A stretch of 64,000 nt of DNA from Hydractinia symbiolongicarpus (taxonomy: Eukaryota; Cnidaria; Hydrozoa; Anthoathecata; Hydractiniidae). A model generated the notes under the pieces. It searched no databases. It saw only the letters and a program-made list of their open reading frames with translations, and was not told the origin of the DNA. The position numbers were made by a program, and so were the translations under genes. The stretch lies in contig NC_079880.1 in NCBI RefSeq assembly GCF_029227915.1, forward strand, positions 21,202,501 to 21,266,500, given 5' to 3'. Shown in pieces: positions 1-11,030 of the stretch. The first letter of the stretch is position 1. Each line of letters starts with the position of its first letter.

Positions 1-1500
1 TCCTATAAAGTACTAACATCGCTCAGCGTGGAACCGATACTCCATAAAATTGTAGATAGGTTTTCACAACTCATTTTTACAACTTACAGAGAACTTATGC
101 CGCAAAGTTTTAATTTTTAGCTAATACAATTATTTGTTTTTCCTAATTGTTACAATAATTTAAGTCATTTTAGGTAAACCTTTTTTGTCACGGAAGGTAA
201 ACTTTAAGGTTTGAATTTAGAAATCAGGAAATCTAAATATGATCAGAACATCAGAAAATCAGAACAAATGAATGTAGACGGAAATAGTGTTAAATTATTA
301 ATGTTTCTTTTTTCTTCAGTTCAAAGAAAAAATAACTAAAAAAGGAAAATCTAGAATATATAACAATGTTTTACTTTTAATAAAAAATATCTTTCTTCTC
401 TCTAAAAACAATTATGTTCGAGCTTCCTTTATAATTCATGAAAAAAAATGTGAAGCAGAAAACAATTTATTTCCAAAGTTATAGATGTGACATAGACATT
501 TGACAATAAACGAACACTTGTATAAGAATAGCTTCTATTCACCAGTTTCAAGAACTTAAATAATTTTACTAGTAAAGATAGTAAGGATAAGAAAAATTTT
601 TTTTAGAAAAAAAAGTTAAATGCACATATAAAAAAATTACAAATTGTTTAAAATTGCTAAGATATTTTCAAAAACATTGACCGTAACGGTCTCGTAAAAC
701 TCGTTACGGCATGGGGGCATCGTAATTCCGTCCACTGATCCACACACGTGGAGCATCCAAGTACTTGTTTGCAACACATTGAAATTTTTTGAGAAAAAAA
801 AGAAAGAATTTCTTCAGTAAAAATTTTATTCATGTCTGTTTCTGTGGTAAGACAAACAACATTTAACTGAATCCTACGAATGTTATACAACTCTTTACAC
901 TTCACGTCAATTGATCTGATAGGCCAGAATTATCACATGACTTGTCACATGATTTGTTACTCCTTTACTAACTTCCTTTACGCATTTACGAGTTAAAAAT
1001 TTTCAATTTTCTATTTAAATCAAAATTGAACTTGAATTTCAATTTTTGATTCAAATTAAAAATCAAAAATTGAACTTAAAATTCAATTTTTGATTTAAAC
1101 GAAATTTGATTTAATTTTCAAATTTAAAATTCTCTTAAAAATCAGAAATTTAGAAATTGATATTACATTTTGGGATTTTTAGCACCAAATGACCCAAAGT
1201 AATCCTTGGGTTCGTAGAAGAAAAACGTCTGCGAAGGAGAGCGTACTTTTTTGCCAAAATATGAAGTTCCTTTTTTGTTTTTTGATTTGAAAACGAAAAA
1301 CGAAAATTGAGTTTAAATTTTCTTTTTTTATTGAATTAAAAAAGAAAAATTGATAAAAAAATTGAAATTTGTTTTTATTTTAAAATGAAAATTAAATGTC
1401 CCTTTTAGGTCACGGATTTTCGATGAACCAAACAATTCAATGTTTCATTAACTCAGAAATAAATAAATCAGCATTAATTTGTTTCTGAATTTGCGTGTTT
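1..1500. other. AT-rich intergenic DNA
   Basis: No gene is visible apart from the weak RING-like piece at 657-905. Positions about 1,004-1,400 are almost pure A/T with many short direct and inverted copies of motifs such as ttcaattttt and aaaaattgaa, which can fold back on one another. This looks like simple-sequence decay, not coding or regulatory DNA. Confidence 0.6.
657..905 (-). pseudogene. possible RING-like zinc-finger exon remnant
   Basis: An 82-codon minus-strand reading frame contains a cysteine-rich stretch: Cys44-Cys45, GC..C at 50-54, a Trp at 58, then CPH at 63-65. The order C-C-x-Q-x3-G-C-x2-C-V-x2-W-x4-CPH resembles the short RING-type finger seen in multigene families of marine invertebrates. 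The second CPxC cysteine expected after the Pro is not there (CPHA), so the finger would be broken. No splice partner or neighbouring exon was found. It may be a degenerate exon or chance. The call rests on motif resemblance only. Confidence 0.28.
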
Positions 1501-3943
1501 CAAGCTTAAAATCTATCGAACTTTATTAATTTTAATTTTTCGAATTTTAAAAATTTGATTGTGTATTATTATTTCTTTTGTTAAATCTTTTACATTTAAA
1601 GAAACTGATTGGATGATGTTTATTTCGACAAATCCAAAAATTTGAAACAAAAAAGCATTACTATAAGAAATAGGATAGTGTATCATCTGCTTTAAATATT
1701 GAGAGAAATTCAATTGCCAATTGGTCATAGTAGACATTTAGTCTTCCTGGAAATATTCCAGAATGCTTGCAACAATAAAAGACAATCTTTAAAGTAAACA
1801 GAATTGTGTGAATTTTTTTTGTGTGAATATTTATCAAGGAGACTTAAAAGCCTCTATGAAAACACAACGCCAACAAACTTTCAATAAGGTTTGTTTGGGA
1901 ATGCCATCGCAGTATATCTTCCATTATGATGTTCGTGAAAGTTATGTGCAAAATCTTTGAGACACATGGTTCGATGTCCTAATATTGTACGTTAATCAAA
2001 TAAAATATTTTTATAGCAATTTACAAGTCTCCAGCCAACCTCACCCCAGGGCCCCTATTCACTTTTTAATAATAGTTGTTCTGCAGGTTTTTTTTAGCTA
2101 CAATGACAGTAGAGGTGCAGAGTACTTACGTTCCGTGCAAGTTATAAAAAAAGTAAATCTATTATAAACGCATTCGTTTTTCAGCAAGTGCAAATGGCAT
2201 ACACGTTGCAAGAAATTATTTAAAGATAACATCACAGAAAGGTTTGTCTACATAATTGCTTCTTTCCGTTTTTCCATGTTTTTGGTTTAAGAATTTAATT
2301 ATTTGAACTATTTACTCTAGGCCTCATTTCGTTTTAACTTGGACTGAAATTATTTGGCCACAAAGCACTTATTAAAAATTTGGAAAATAAGCATTTTAGT
2401 ACCTACAGCTATTTGCGATAAACGTCGAAAAAATATTTCTTTATGACATTAACAACAACAGCAACATCAAAAACAATGTACACATTATCCACAATGCAGC
2501 GTCTTCGGATAATTTTAACATTCGAAAGTTACAACGTAACGGATAAACATCGTTTTGAGTTTGATTACTTTATGTTTTCATTAGATAACGCTAACAACAT
2601 TAAACTACCCTGCGTCCGTTGACTTTTGAAAGTTATCAATCATTACAGTGAAAATGGCATTCTGTTATTTTGTTTGCTAAACTAAGTTAAATTATAAAAA
2701 AAAGAGTACAACAAAAGGGAGTTTTAAGCATGTTTTTTATGGCAAGCATATTTAAAGTTCTTTACAATATTTAATGAAAAATATTTCTACACTAAATCTA
2801 TCTATTACTATTGCCATCGTTTTGTAGGTAATGTTTGAGTATCCTAATATATAAAAGACATAGTTTTATTGTAGTACGTAAAGAGAAACAAAAGCAGGTT
2901 CGAAAGTTTATTGGAAAAATTCGTTAGCTAGCTATACAATAGATAAAGCAAAAGTGAATTGGTTCTTCAGTTAAGAAAATTAAAGTGATATCGTTTCTCT
3001 TTAAAGCACCACCACCAAGGAGACATCATAAAACACGCGAAATGACTTCCTTCGATTATCATTGCAAACCTACAGCAGCAGTTTTTATTGTTTCCGTTTT
3101 CTTCCTCTTCTCTTATTTTTGAACGTTGTGATTGATTTCCAATTTTGATTTGCACCATTTGCAATAAATATCTTCTTCGAACTACACCAGTAGGTAAAAT
3201 CCTCTTAAATTTGGAGGTCATAAGCGGAATTGGACTAAAGGTCATAAGTGGACACCTGACTAACGTTTTGAAAAAGTCCCTTGGTAAGAAATATTTTTGC
3301 TCGCTTAAGTGGCAAATGGCTTAGCTGCGCAGTAAACACTCCTGTCACCAGGAAAAGCATGCTTCTCAAACAAAACTTTTACGACAAAAAATTGTAGACA
3401 TAAAGTCTGTATTTTCATGTCTCAGTAAGTTCATGTTGGGTTTTAAGACAAGACTTGGTGCTTTACTGCAACCAAAAAGTATGCTTTTAAAACTTTCAAA
3501 ATTGATGACATACGTCGTAATGCGTGTTGTGGTTGCACTCGACACCTTCTAGGCAAATCGATAAACAAAATAATGCAGGCAGCCAACCCATAAACCCGCA
3601 CATTTTAATCTTTATTTTCAAGTCAAAGCATATTATGATAGCACTTTTTCACGTGGCTTTTATTAAAAACAACTGTAAGGGAAATGATGCTGATAGCAAT
3701 AGTTTTTAAGTTGTTGCCAAAACTTTGCTTTCTTCACTAGCTTCTTCATTTTATTACCTGGCTATTGCCTTAAACAATACCACGTTTCCACGTGATATTG
3801 CTTAAGCCAATCACGGACTAGTATACAAATATTTCTTACTACATCCGCCATTATGAACTGGAGTAATGATGCCGTTTACATGGTAAAACCTTCATACATT
3901 CAAGATTTGATCATTCAAGATATTTTAGTTTCAGATCTTCAAT

Positions 3944-3983
3944 AAACGACTAAACAGTGTCTAAAGACACTGTTTAGTCGTTT
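3944..3983. repeat. perfect 19-bp hairpin
   Basis: aaacgactaaacagtgtct (3,944-3,962) is followed after two bases by its exact reverse complement (3,965-3,983). The inverted copy of this block near 43,120-43,170 has only one degenerate side, so the perfect symmetry is specific to this copy. Confidence 0.85.
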
Positions 3984-4403
3984 GACTACATTATAAAGCG
4001 CACTTGTCTGTAAGTTTCTTTTACAATGACGCTTCTACTGCGAAGGTTTTACTGTTAAAGTTCCATGTTTTTCCCCCATCCGAATGTGAGCACAAAACAA
4101 TGTCACATGAGAATACGTCCGCAAGAATAATATTTGCAACATTTCTGTAGAGTTCTCATGTAATTTTCCAAAATAATTTTGAAACAAAAATTACTTTAGG
4201 CAAGTTTAATAAATTCTCAAGAAATTTAACATAGGAAAAAATGGCTTCTAAAACTTTAAAGCTGACTTCAGCTAAGCATCACACCACCAAACAATAACGT
4301 GATATCTCTTTGTACCAGTAGGTAGCCAAGAATACTTTTCTTACTTTTATCCATCTAAAGATATTTTTCTAACAAAAATAATTTTCACCTGAATATGTAA
4401 AAT

Positions 4404-4438
4404 GTGTAAGTTATATATATAAAATATATAACTTATAC
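4404..4438. repeat. AT-rich inverted repeat (15-bp stem)
   Basis: gtgtaagttatatat and atatataacttatac face each other across about five bases with one mismatch. This may be a cruciform-prone site. No function is inferred. Confidence 0.6.
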
Positions 4439-5459
4439 ATAAAATATAGCTAGCTAGCTAAAGTTCTGTTTTACAGTTGTTAGCTCATCAAACAACAAGA
4501 GTGGTGGCTGTAATTTGGCCACGGAACGTTCTGGCCACACGAAGAATATAATGTATTTGTTAGCTTCCCTAGAGAATCATATTTTTTTGCAACTTGTATT
4601 TAGATTGGTTACGTCATTTAATTGGAATAAGTTTTTGAAAAAAAGAAATTTTCTTAATACCAGTGATCTGGCGATTTCAAAAAACTCACGAGAATTTGGG
4701 GAAAATCAACAACATCCGTGTGAAATTTACTTTGTCAATACCTAGCGTTTTCAGGCCATCTTAAGACGAGAGGGTGAGAGGGCACTGACAATATATATGC
4801 AGATCAGAGAAAACTGTGGCCATAAAATTCTGCATGCCTTTTATGAAATAAAAGTTAACAAAAAACCTGATGCCGCTATTGATTTTGAGCTGCCGTCATG
4901 GTTTCTCAGTATCAAGTTTGGGTTTAGTTAAGTTATGTTTTTTCACCGCTTCTATCTTATCTGACTTCTAAATCAAATATCTACGAAATATTTCATATAT
5001 TATTAATAAAGTTTTTTTCATTTTACTCTACTTTTACTAGTAAAGGTAAAGTAGAGACTAGCGATGAGTGGAACAATTGAATATAAAACTTTGAAGGGCC
5101 AAAGTATATAAAGAAAAATTATAAAACAATAACATTAAAATAATATATATCTCAATAAACTTGTAATGAGACAAATTTAAAAAAATAAAATTGTGTAAGT
5201 TTATTAAAAGAAATGTGTATCAGAGCATATACAACACAAATCGTCTTACTCTTCCAGTACTTTGGATAAATTTTGAATAAATCACATTAACAATGTGTGC
5301 AAAAATTTAAAGCTCATTTGAACTCAATTATTTGCAATCGTCTGGATGAAATCGTACTTATAATGCAGAAGATGCACAGAAATACACAAAACATAATGCC
5401 AAAGACTACAAAGGTGTTGAAATATCCTTTCTGTTTAGCGTATTACCGGTTGAGTATCT

Positions 5460-6085
5460 TTCTAGTATTATAAGTAGGTTATTTAAAAAAACCGCGGGTG
5501 CTCCAGCATACTTTAAAATTAAACCAGGCAGTGAAAAGCTCTATAATATGGTTGTTTACAAAATCTCTCTCTGGTTAAACGCGTCTGGACGTAAGCGTAC
5601 TTTAGCATACCATTTAAAATATGCACAAAAAAATATAACGTGCTTTTTGTTTGTTATAATTGAAAACATTTTACGACTCATGGTCACAACTTTTTAACTG
5701 AAAACAACTCAGTCGAGAGAGCCATTAATTCTTCTTTATCTTTATCCAATTTTCTTTCTATGTGAATAACAATATGCAGCGGTTGTTCGTAGAGCATACG
5801 ATGTATTTTTTATTTGATAACTGATCTCTGATTTAGGATCTCTTTTTACATGCATTATTAACTAGGAATATTTATTTAAAGACATAAACGAGAATATGTT
5901 AGGACTTCAACGTTATGGCAGCGGTGATCGTAAAGTTTTTCTTTCAGGTTATAGGTCTTCAAAAAATTTGAGTTCTTACAAATACAAAAACACACCATAA
6001 TTACAATTACAATTCGTTCGACAACAAGAATTCTAAAAAGTTCTTTGTGGAAGGATTTTAAGATTATTGTGATAGCGATTTTTTT
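5460..6085 (+). repeat. PLA2-upstream block, left copy
   Basis: This block lies just upstream of exon 2 of PLA2 copy A and recurs, inverted, upstream of copy D (32,770-33,440), again at 33,930-34,490 and 34,540-35,100, and at 44,420-45,180. It probably carries the promoter and the initiator exon of copies A and D, since none is visible inside exon 2. I could not fix a start codon and donor in the needed phase (two bases carried over). An in-frame ATG at 5,896 is shared by both arms, but the motif aligned to it in the 33.9- and 44.6-kb copies runs into a stop. Confidence 0.55.
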
Positions 6086-6404
6086 ATTTTCAATTCTTGC
6101 ATTCGTGAAATTTAAATAACTTTTCGTGTTCTTTTAATAGCTACTATCTGCTATCATTGGTCATTCTTATCAATTTGACCAATGGAGTTTATGCTACTGA
6201 TCAGACGATGGACCATACAGAAGCATTTCAGAAAATGAATCTTTCAATGGAAGAAATAAAATTGATCCAGTCGTCAGAGGATCAGGACTACTTTAACAAA
6301 ATACGTACGTATATTTGTTTGTGCTCAGCTAAGTATTTTGTGTTCTGTTAAATTATAAAAGAAACGGCTGTTTAGCCGTTATTTTCACAGTAAGTTATTT
6401 TGAC

Positions 6405-7181
6405 CTTGGAGGAAAGAATACGCAAGGAGAAACAACTTCATTTCTGTACGCTTTAAATGTATTGAATTTTCTATTGTTTTTAATTTCAAAAGAATCAGTG
6501 CGTGAGGTGCTCGACCGAGTCTTTTTCGCAAAAAAATGATCAAATTCCATATTCTCCTTTAATAGGGGCTAACTTTTTTCTATTGAAATCTGACTGTAAC
6601 ACGCTGAAGGCACGTGATTATTGTGTGGAAAGTGTGCCTAATATAAGTCGGTAAACATTGCTGTTAAAAACTTCAACAATACGTTTGGAAATAAGCGTTT
6701 AACCATGATATTAACCTATTTTTGCAGGCTTGAGTATACCACTTTGATCATGAAAAACAATATAGATAGATATGCGCCGGACGAGTGCCGACAAAATGTG
6801 TGCTGGATTAATGTTTATTCTAACTAAAGAAATAACTTCTTATAACAGAACGTCGTTTTAAAACGAGATATAAACTTTTTCTTTTTGTTTACAAAAATAT
6901 CGAGCAAGTGCTTCCTCGCTAATTATGTTAACATAAAAACAAAAGAAATTTTACCGATTTCAATATGGCTTTTTGTTTTGATAATATTATCAAATTCATC
7001 ATCAAATTATCTAATTGTTTTTATAACCAATCATAGTTGCGAATTGTTATTCACGAATAATTTAGTCACACAACCGCCAAAATTTCAAATTAAGTTTCTA
7101 TACAGACACCTGCTAGAACCTCACGCAGTGTTTCAATAGAATTAAAAGAGTTGTTTCTCCTTCCGTATTCTTTCCTCCAAG
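6405..7181. mobile_element. TIR element (777 bp), copy 1, in PLA2-A intron 2
   Basis: The ends are inverted: cttggaggaaagaatac at the left and its complement gtattctttcctccaag at the right, continuing imperfectly to about 33 bp. The insertion is flanked by the 7-bp duplication ttttgac (6,398-6,404 and 7,182-7,188). The right arm has the empty site with one ttttgac, so this inserted after the arms were copied, or the right copy excised precisely. A second copy lies at 61,824-62,599. No transposase is visible; the two short open frames inside show no domain I know. It is a non-autonomous DNA transposon of unassigned superfamily. Confidence 0.88.
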
Positions 7182-8390
7182 TTTTGACAGAGCAACGTTT
7201 TACAAGTCACTTAAATTAAAACGGCTTTCTTAATTGCTTCAGGTTCAGATTTTCAAATATTTCCACCTTTTTAACAACATGTGTGGGGTTGTATATAATT
7301 TTTCTCTATTTTTTTTTTACGTAATTCTGACTAATATATTATTTAAATTTTTTTTTTAGTTGGTGGCGACAGAGAAGGGAGAACATTTGGCTGATAATAT
7401 ATCCAGGTTTATTTACTCTTCTGGTGTTCCATTTATTTTAAAATTTATCTAACCCTATTAAACCCGGGCTTTTCAGGTTAGCTGTAGCACCGGAGGGTAA
7501 ATTGCCTGCGGCCACGTTTTTATAAATTACTCACGAACTACAAATCATTTTGCTATAAAACTTGGCACACCTATAATTCAACACAATAGGAATACTATTG
7601 ACCTTTAACTTGGGTGTAATGACGTCATTGCCACTTGTGGAAAAAAGTTCCCAGAAATTTTGTTAGACTTACAAAGTGCAAAAAAATATAGGAAAAGTCA
7701 CAAAATTTCAGGGTCTAATAGTGAGCACAAAAAAGATTTTGAAAAAAGAAAAAAACGTGGGAACTTTAAGCCCTCCCCCAGTGCTAATAAGGTTAAATAG
7801 ATGCACTTTATTGCGTCCAGCTTTTGTAAATGATCATTTCAACATATTTCCCTAGTTTTTATTCTCTCATCTCATCCAATATGTTCATGTGTTTCCTCCC
7901 AAAAAGTTTAATTCGTTGATAAATCTATTCTCAAAGCTGGGAGTGGTGTGGGGAAAAGAGGGTCTTGATCTCACAAAAGCAATGGGTAAACTTTCAAAAA
8001 TCAATTCACTCTTTTCATCACACGTTTATAGAGGTATGGGGATGCAATAGAACAAAATATTTTCTGTAAACTGCCAGCTTTGCATGGTTAAATTAACATT
8101 TTGTAGCAATTTTGCCACGGTCAAAGCCCTTTTAGATTCTAAATGTTACGCCTCGGTTTTTAAGGAGTACGCAGGTGTATAATCAAACAAACCACACAGA
8201 GTGTTTCTTGTAGCGTTACTTAAATAAAAATTAGTTTTCCCGACGTTTGTGCTGATAATAGTCGTTAACCTGTGAAAATAACTCACGAGAATCCGTTAAT
8301 CGTACAAATTTCCTGAATTGATAATTAACATTTTTCGTGCGCTTACTAGAATCACATTTTTTTAACACACGCAGCATTATCTATATAATA

Positions 8391-8460
8391 GTTGATAAGA
8401 CCCGTGGAAGAATCCATTCAGACAGAAGATTATAGGTTGTTTCGCACATTTTGCTTGCAT
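8391..8460 (+). repeat. fragment of dispersed short repeat
   Basis: The sequence ataatagttgataagacccgtggaagaatcc...cagacagaag...tata resembles the family found more fully at 48,284-48,380, 49,013-49,160 and 59,945-60,075. It is shared with the right arm near 31,130-31,190, so it predates the duplication. Confidence 0.4.
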
Positions 8461-8699
8461 TTTGATGATGTGTTCCAGGATCCGTCAATACACAATACTT
8501 TTTTCCTAAAATTTGTTGACACATTGGTTCCTATGTGTAGAGTTTGAAACTGTAATAAAAATAATTGTATAGAATCATGTACAACACCAAAAATAATAAT
8601 AAAGTCAGAAATAACACATCTCAAATATTTACATAGTATAAAGTGATTACGTTTGATTACGTTGAAAACCTTTAATATTTTAATCAAATGTGTCAAAAA

Positions 8700-9500
8700 A
8701 CATCAAATTTATATCTGGAAAATCATTTATGCATTGCATACTATCTTGTTTCCACAAAATATACCAAAAGTGTAAAAAATACACGGTTAAGAACACAATT
8801 TTTTTTGTTAGTATGATGGTCTGCAGTGACCTTTATCAACCATTTTATTCGTAAATGTCGAAGAGAATAAGGAGTAAGTTTTGAATCAACGAAGATGTTG
8901 AATTTGGAAAACATAGGTTAATTGTCCGTCCTCACAAATACTTACACAAAGTTTAAAACAGATCGCTTTTTGAGGAGCACATCCAAATCAACAAAAATCA
9001 TTTCATTTAGCAAGTTCGATATTGCTATCAAATTATAGAAAAATCAAGCATTCCATAAAATATAAAAAACAAAAAATTTCTGTCAGAACAATTACTAATT
9101 TTTTTATCATCACCAAACACAGTTATTATATACTACAATTATAAAATTCTTAACAAAAACCTGAAACAATGGAACTTTCTTCCAGTCACATACAGTTAAG
9201 GTCACCCCACAAAAGTTTAAGACAAAATATGATAAAGCCATTCGCTTACACAACAGCCTTCAGTGGAGTACAATTCCACAAAAATTTGTTTCTTCAGTAT
9301 ATTGCACATGGTCTTTTTCGCACAAAAGTTTGCACAAAATTTTAAAAGACAGCAGTTTGCAGCACACCAAAAACACAGACAACCTCTTATCCTCTTATAA
9401 ATTTCAATTAAGTTAAAAACCTATGTAAACTTCCAATCAAATGTCTACAATCACCTGCAAAAATAACCTGGCATTGTACATATAGACTGACAAAAGTTAA
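8700..9500 (+). repeat. degenerate satellite of roughly 100-bp units, left arm
   Basis: Intron DNA with recurring motifs in the same order: aatcaacaaaaatca, a ttgca-type stretch, a ccttc/gtcc stretch, cacaaa.tttacacaaa.tt, then a run of A. The inverted copy lies at about 29,780-30,640, and a longer array of the same type lies at 35,640-37,000. A 121-codon minus-strand frame in the right copy (29,870-30,235) is read from this repeat and is not taken as a gene. Confidence 0.55.
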
Positions 9501-9884
9501 ACAGGATGTCAGAAACAAAACAATAAAAAAATAACTTCACACACACGCTTTAAGTTCTGAAAAAAAATTTTTTCCACTTGCTATGTTGCACGTGGTCCCT
9601 TTGTAAAGTTTACAGGAAATGTAAAGCGAAATATACTCTATATATACTTTTTTCAAGACGAAGAGACTGTTCTTTTGTTGTTGTTTTTGTGTCGAGGGTA
9701 AGCATTTTTGGGGAGTGGGGAGTAAAATGAACACATCCACTTTGCCTGTCAGAGACAGCCGGACACACTCTCTGTATTATTGTAAGAAATATAATATGGA
9801 TAGCGTGTCTGTGTGTGTGTCTGTAACAGGAAAGTCGATGTTTTCATTTTCTTTAGATGTTGTCTCAAATTTTAAATATTCTGA

Positions 9885-10440
9885 CGTTATGGTGCGACGT
9901 CAATAACACTAATTTAACGTCAATATTATAATTTAAGTTAATAAAGTCATTGTAGTGCCCTAAACACTTTGAGTCCAGATAACTTAGAGACAAGGTGGCG
10001 ACGTCAATCGTTGTTCACCGGGTGGAAACCCAGGAACCAGCTGCGATCAATTTGGGTAAGTTTCCCAAACCTGGGTCTCCGAATCCGTTTTGGAATGTAC
10101 GGGTTACTGACGTCAACAAAAAACCTTTAAACCTTAACATCTTTACAACAGTTTGTCAAGGATAAATGATTCTATACATTTTCTTGATCAACGTTTTAAG
10201 ATCTATACAATGAAGGCAACAGGTATACAAATTTCTAAGAAATCAATTTTTGCGTTTTAGCGCGTCTTGGCTGACGTCAGCAAAATGTTTCAACCCTTAT
10301 ATCTCCTTAGCTGTTTATTAAAAGCACATGATCATATACATTCTTTTGATCAGCGCTTTAAGCTCTACACAATAGAGGCAACGTGAAAACAAAGTTCCGA
10401 AATTTTATTGAATGGTTTGCTGACTTCAACAAAACGCTTC
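9885..10440 (+). repeat. tandem repeat of about 160 bp with TGACGTCA-type motifs, left arm
   Basis: Related units begin at about 10,103 (actgacgtcaac), 10,271 (gctgacgtcagc) and 10,428 (gctgacttcaac). Each continues with a caaaa/ttaacccttatatctcc-like stretch, a tgatcagcg stretch, then tctacacaat.gaggcaac. Units are about 157-168 bp apart. The palindrome TGACGTCA is the cAMP-response-element core. The inverted counterpart is at 28,730-29,260, and a single unit at 30,930-31,070 exists only in the right arm. Confidence 0.65.
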
Positions 10441-10450
10441 TCTTTCTTTT

Positions 10451-10556
10451 TTAATACTGCCGCCGTGGATTTTTCTGGGCAATTGCCATTTATGTGTCTC
10501 CATAGCACAACATTCTTTCTTGCTGCCAGATTGGCAGAATACGGGTTTTAATATAG
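10451..10556 (+). repeat. dispersed short repeat (ccgtggattttt ... gaatacggg)
   Basis: It begins ttaatactgccgccgtgga and ends cagaatacgggttttaatata. Starts and ends of this kind recur at 10,791-11,030 (opposite orientation), 48,284-48,380, 49,013-49,160 and 59,945-60,075. The outer ends are weakly inverted (atagtcgt against atagccgt), suggesting a small TIR element. The right-arm copy is at about 28,590-28,700. Confidence 0.5.
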
Positions 10557-10790
10557 AAGAAAACTAATTGGATAATCCGTGGAAAATATAATGACGACAG
10601 TTGAAAATTCGTCGCATTTGCCTTTTTGATAAGGAACACTTTGTGCATCTTTAACACGGAATGGGCGCGAAAGACACTCAATTATTGTCAAAGTACGTAA
10701 GGGAGAAAGTCGGAGATTATACGGTCTCAGTTTTAAACACTAACATTTTACATTAAACGGAAATATTATTCAGAGTTTCTACGTCTTTTT

Positions 10791-11030
10791 ATTAATAGCC
10801 GCATTCTTTCTGTTTAAAATGGCTGCCCTGCAGATTTGTTAAGAAACCCTGCTTAAATAATCTAATTACTTTGTGTTAACTGGCGGACAAAATGCACGAA
10901 ATACAGATGGAGAAAATGACTACTATCCACATATATCTCTCGTTGCTGGCCTGTCTGTCTGTCTGTCTGTCTGCTTTTAAGATGCTTTCTACGAGTAGCG
11001 GCAGGCGAATTCCCGTGGATTTTTATGACG
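10791..11030 (-). repeat. dispersed short repeat with ctgt microsatellite
   Basis: Reading on the minus strand it runs from a ccacggg stretch through a run of acag units to gaatgcggctattaat. The plus strand shows six ctgt units near 10,950. It is shared with the right arm (about 28,160-28,365) with fewer units there. Confidence 0.5.

Larger units (their letters stand above)
1500..5460 (+). repeat. outer-left duplicated block, inverted in right half
   Basis: This block reappears in inverted orientation twice in the right half: about 1,500-4,230 matches 42,900-44,300, and about 3,300-6,080 matches 44,420-46,970. Clear anchors are the sequence around the tacatccgccat motif at 3,840 (inverted near 43,230), the catcaaaagatgctttgac-type segment near 43,480 and 46,690, and the stretch at 5,050-5,230, which matches 45,360-45,540. 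No gene is supported here. The matching minus-strand frame at 1,513-1,737 and plus-strand frame at 44,070-44,327 is shared only because the DNA is duplicated. Confidence 0.7.

Noticed and set aside
5896-5998. ATG-started frame shared by the arms as the initiator exon of copies A and D
   Set aside because: No donor of acceptable quality gives the two-base phase required by exon 2, the peptide is not signal-like, and the aligned motif in the duplicate blocks is stopped. Left unresolved.
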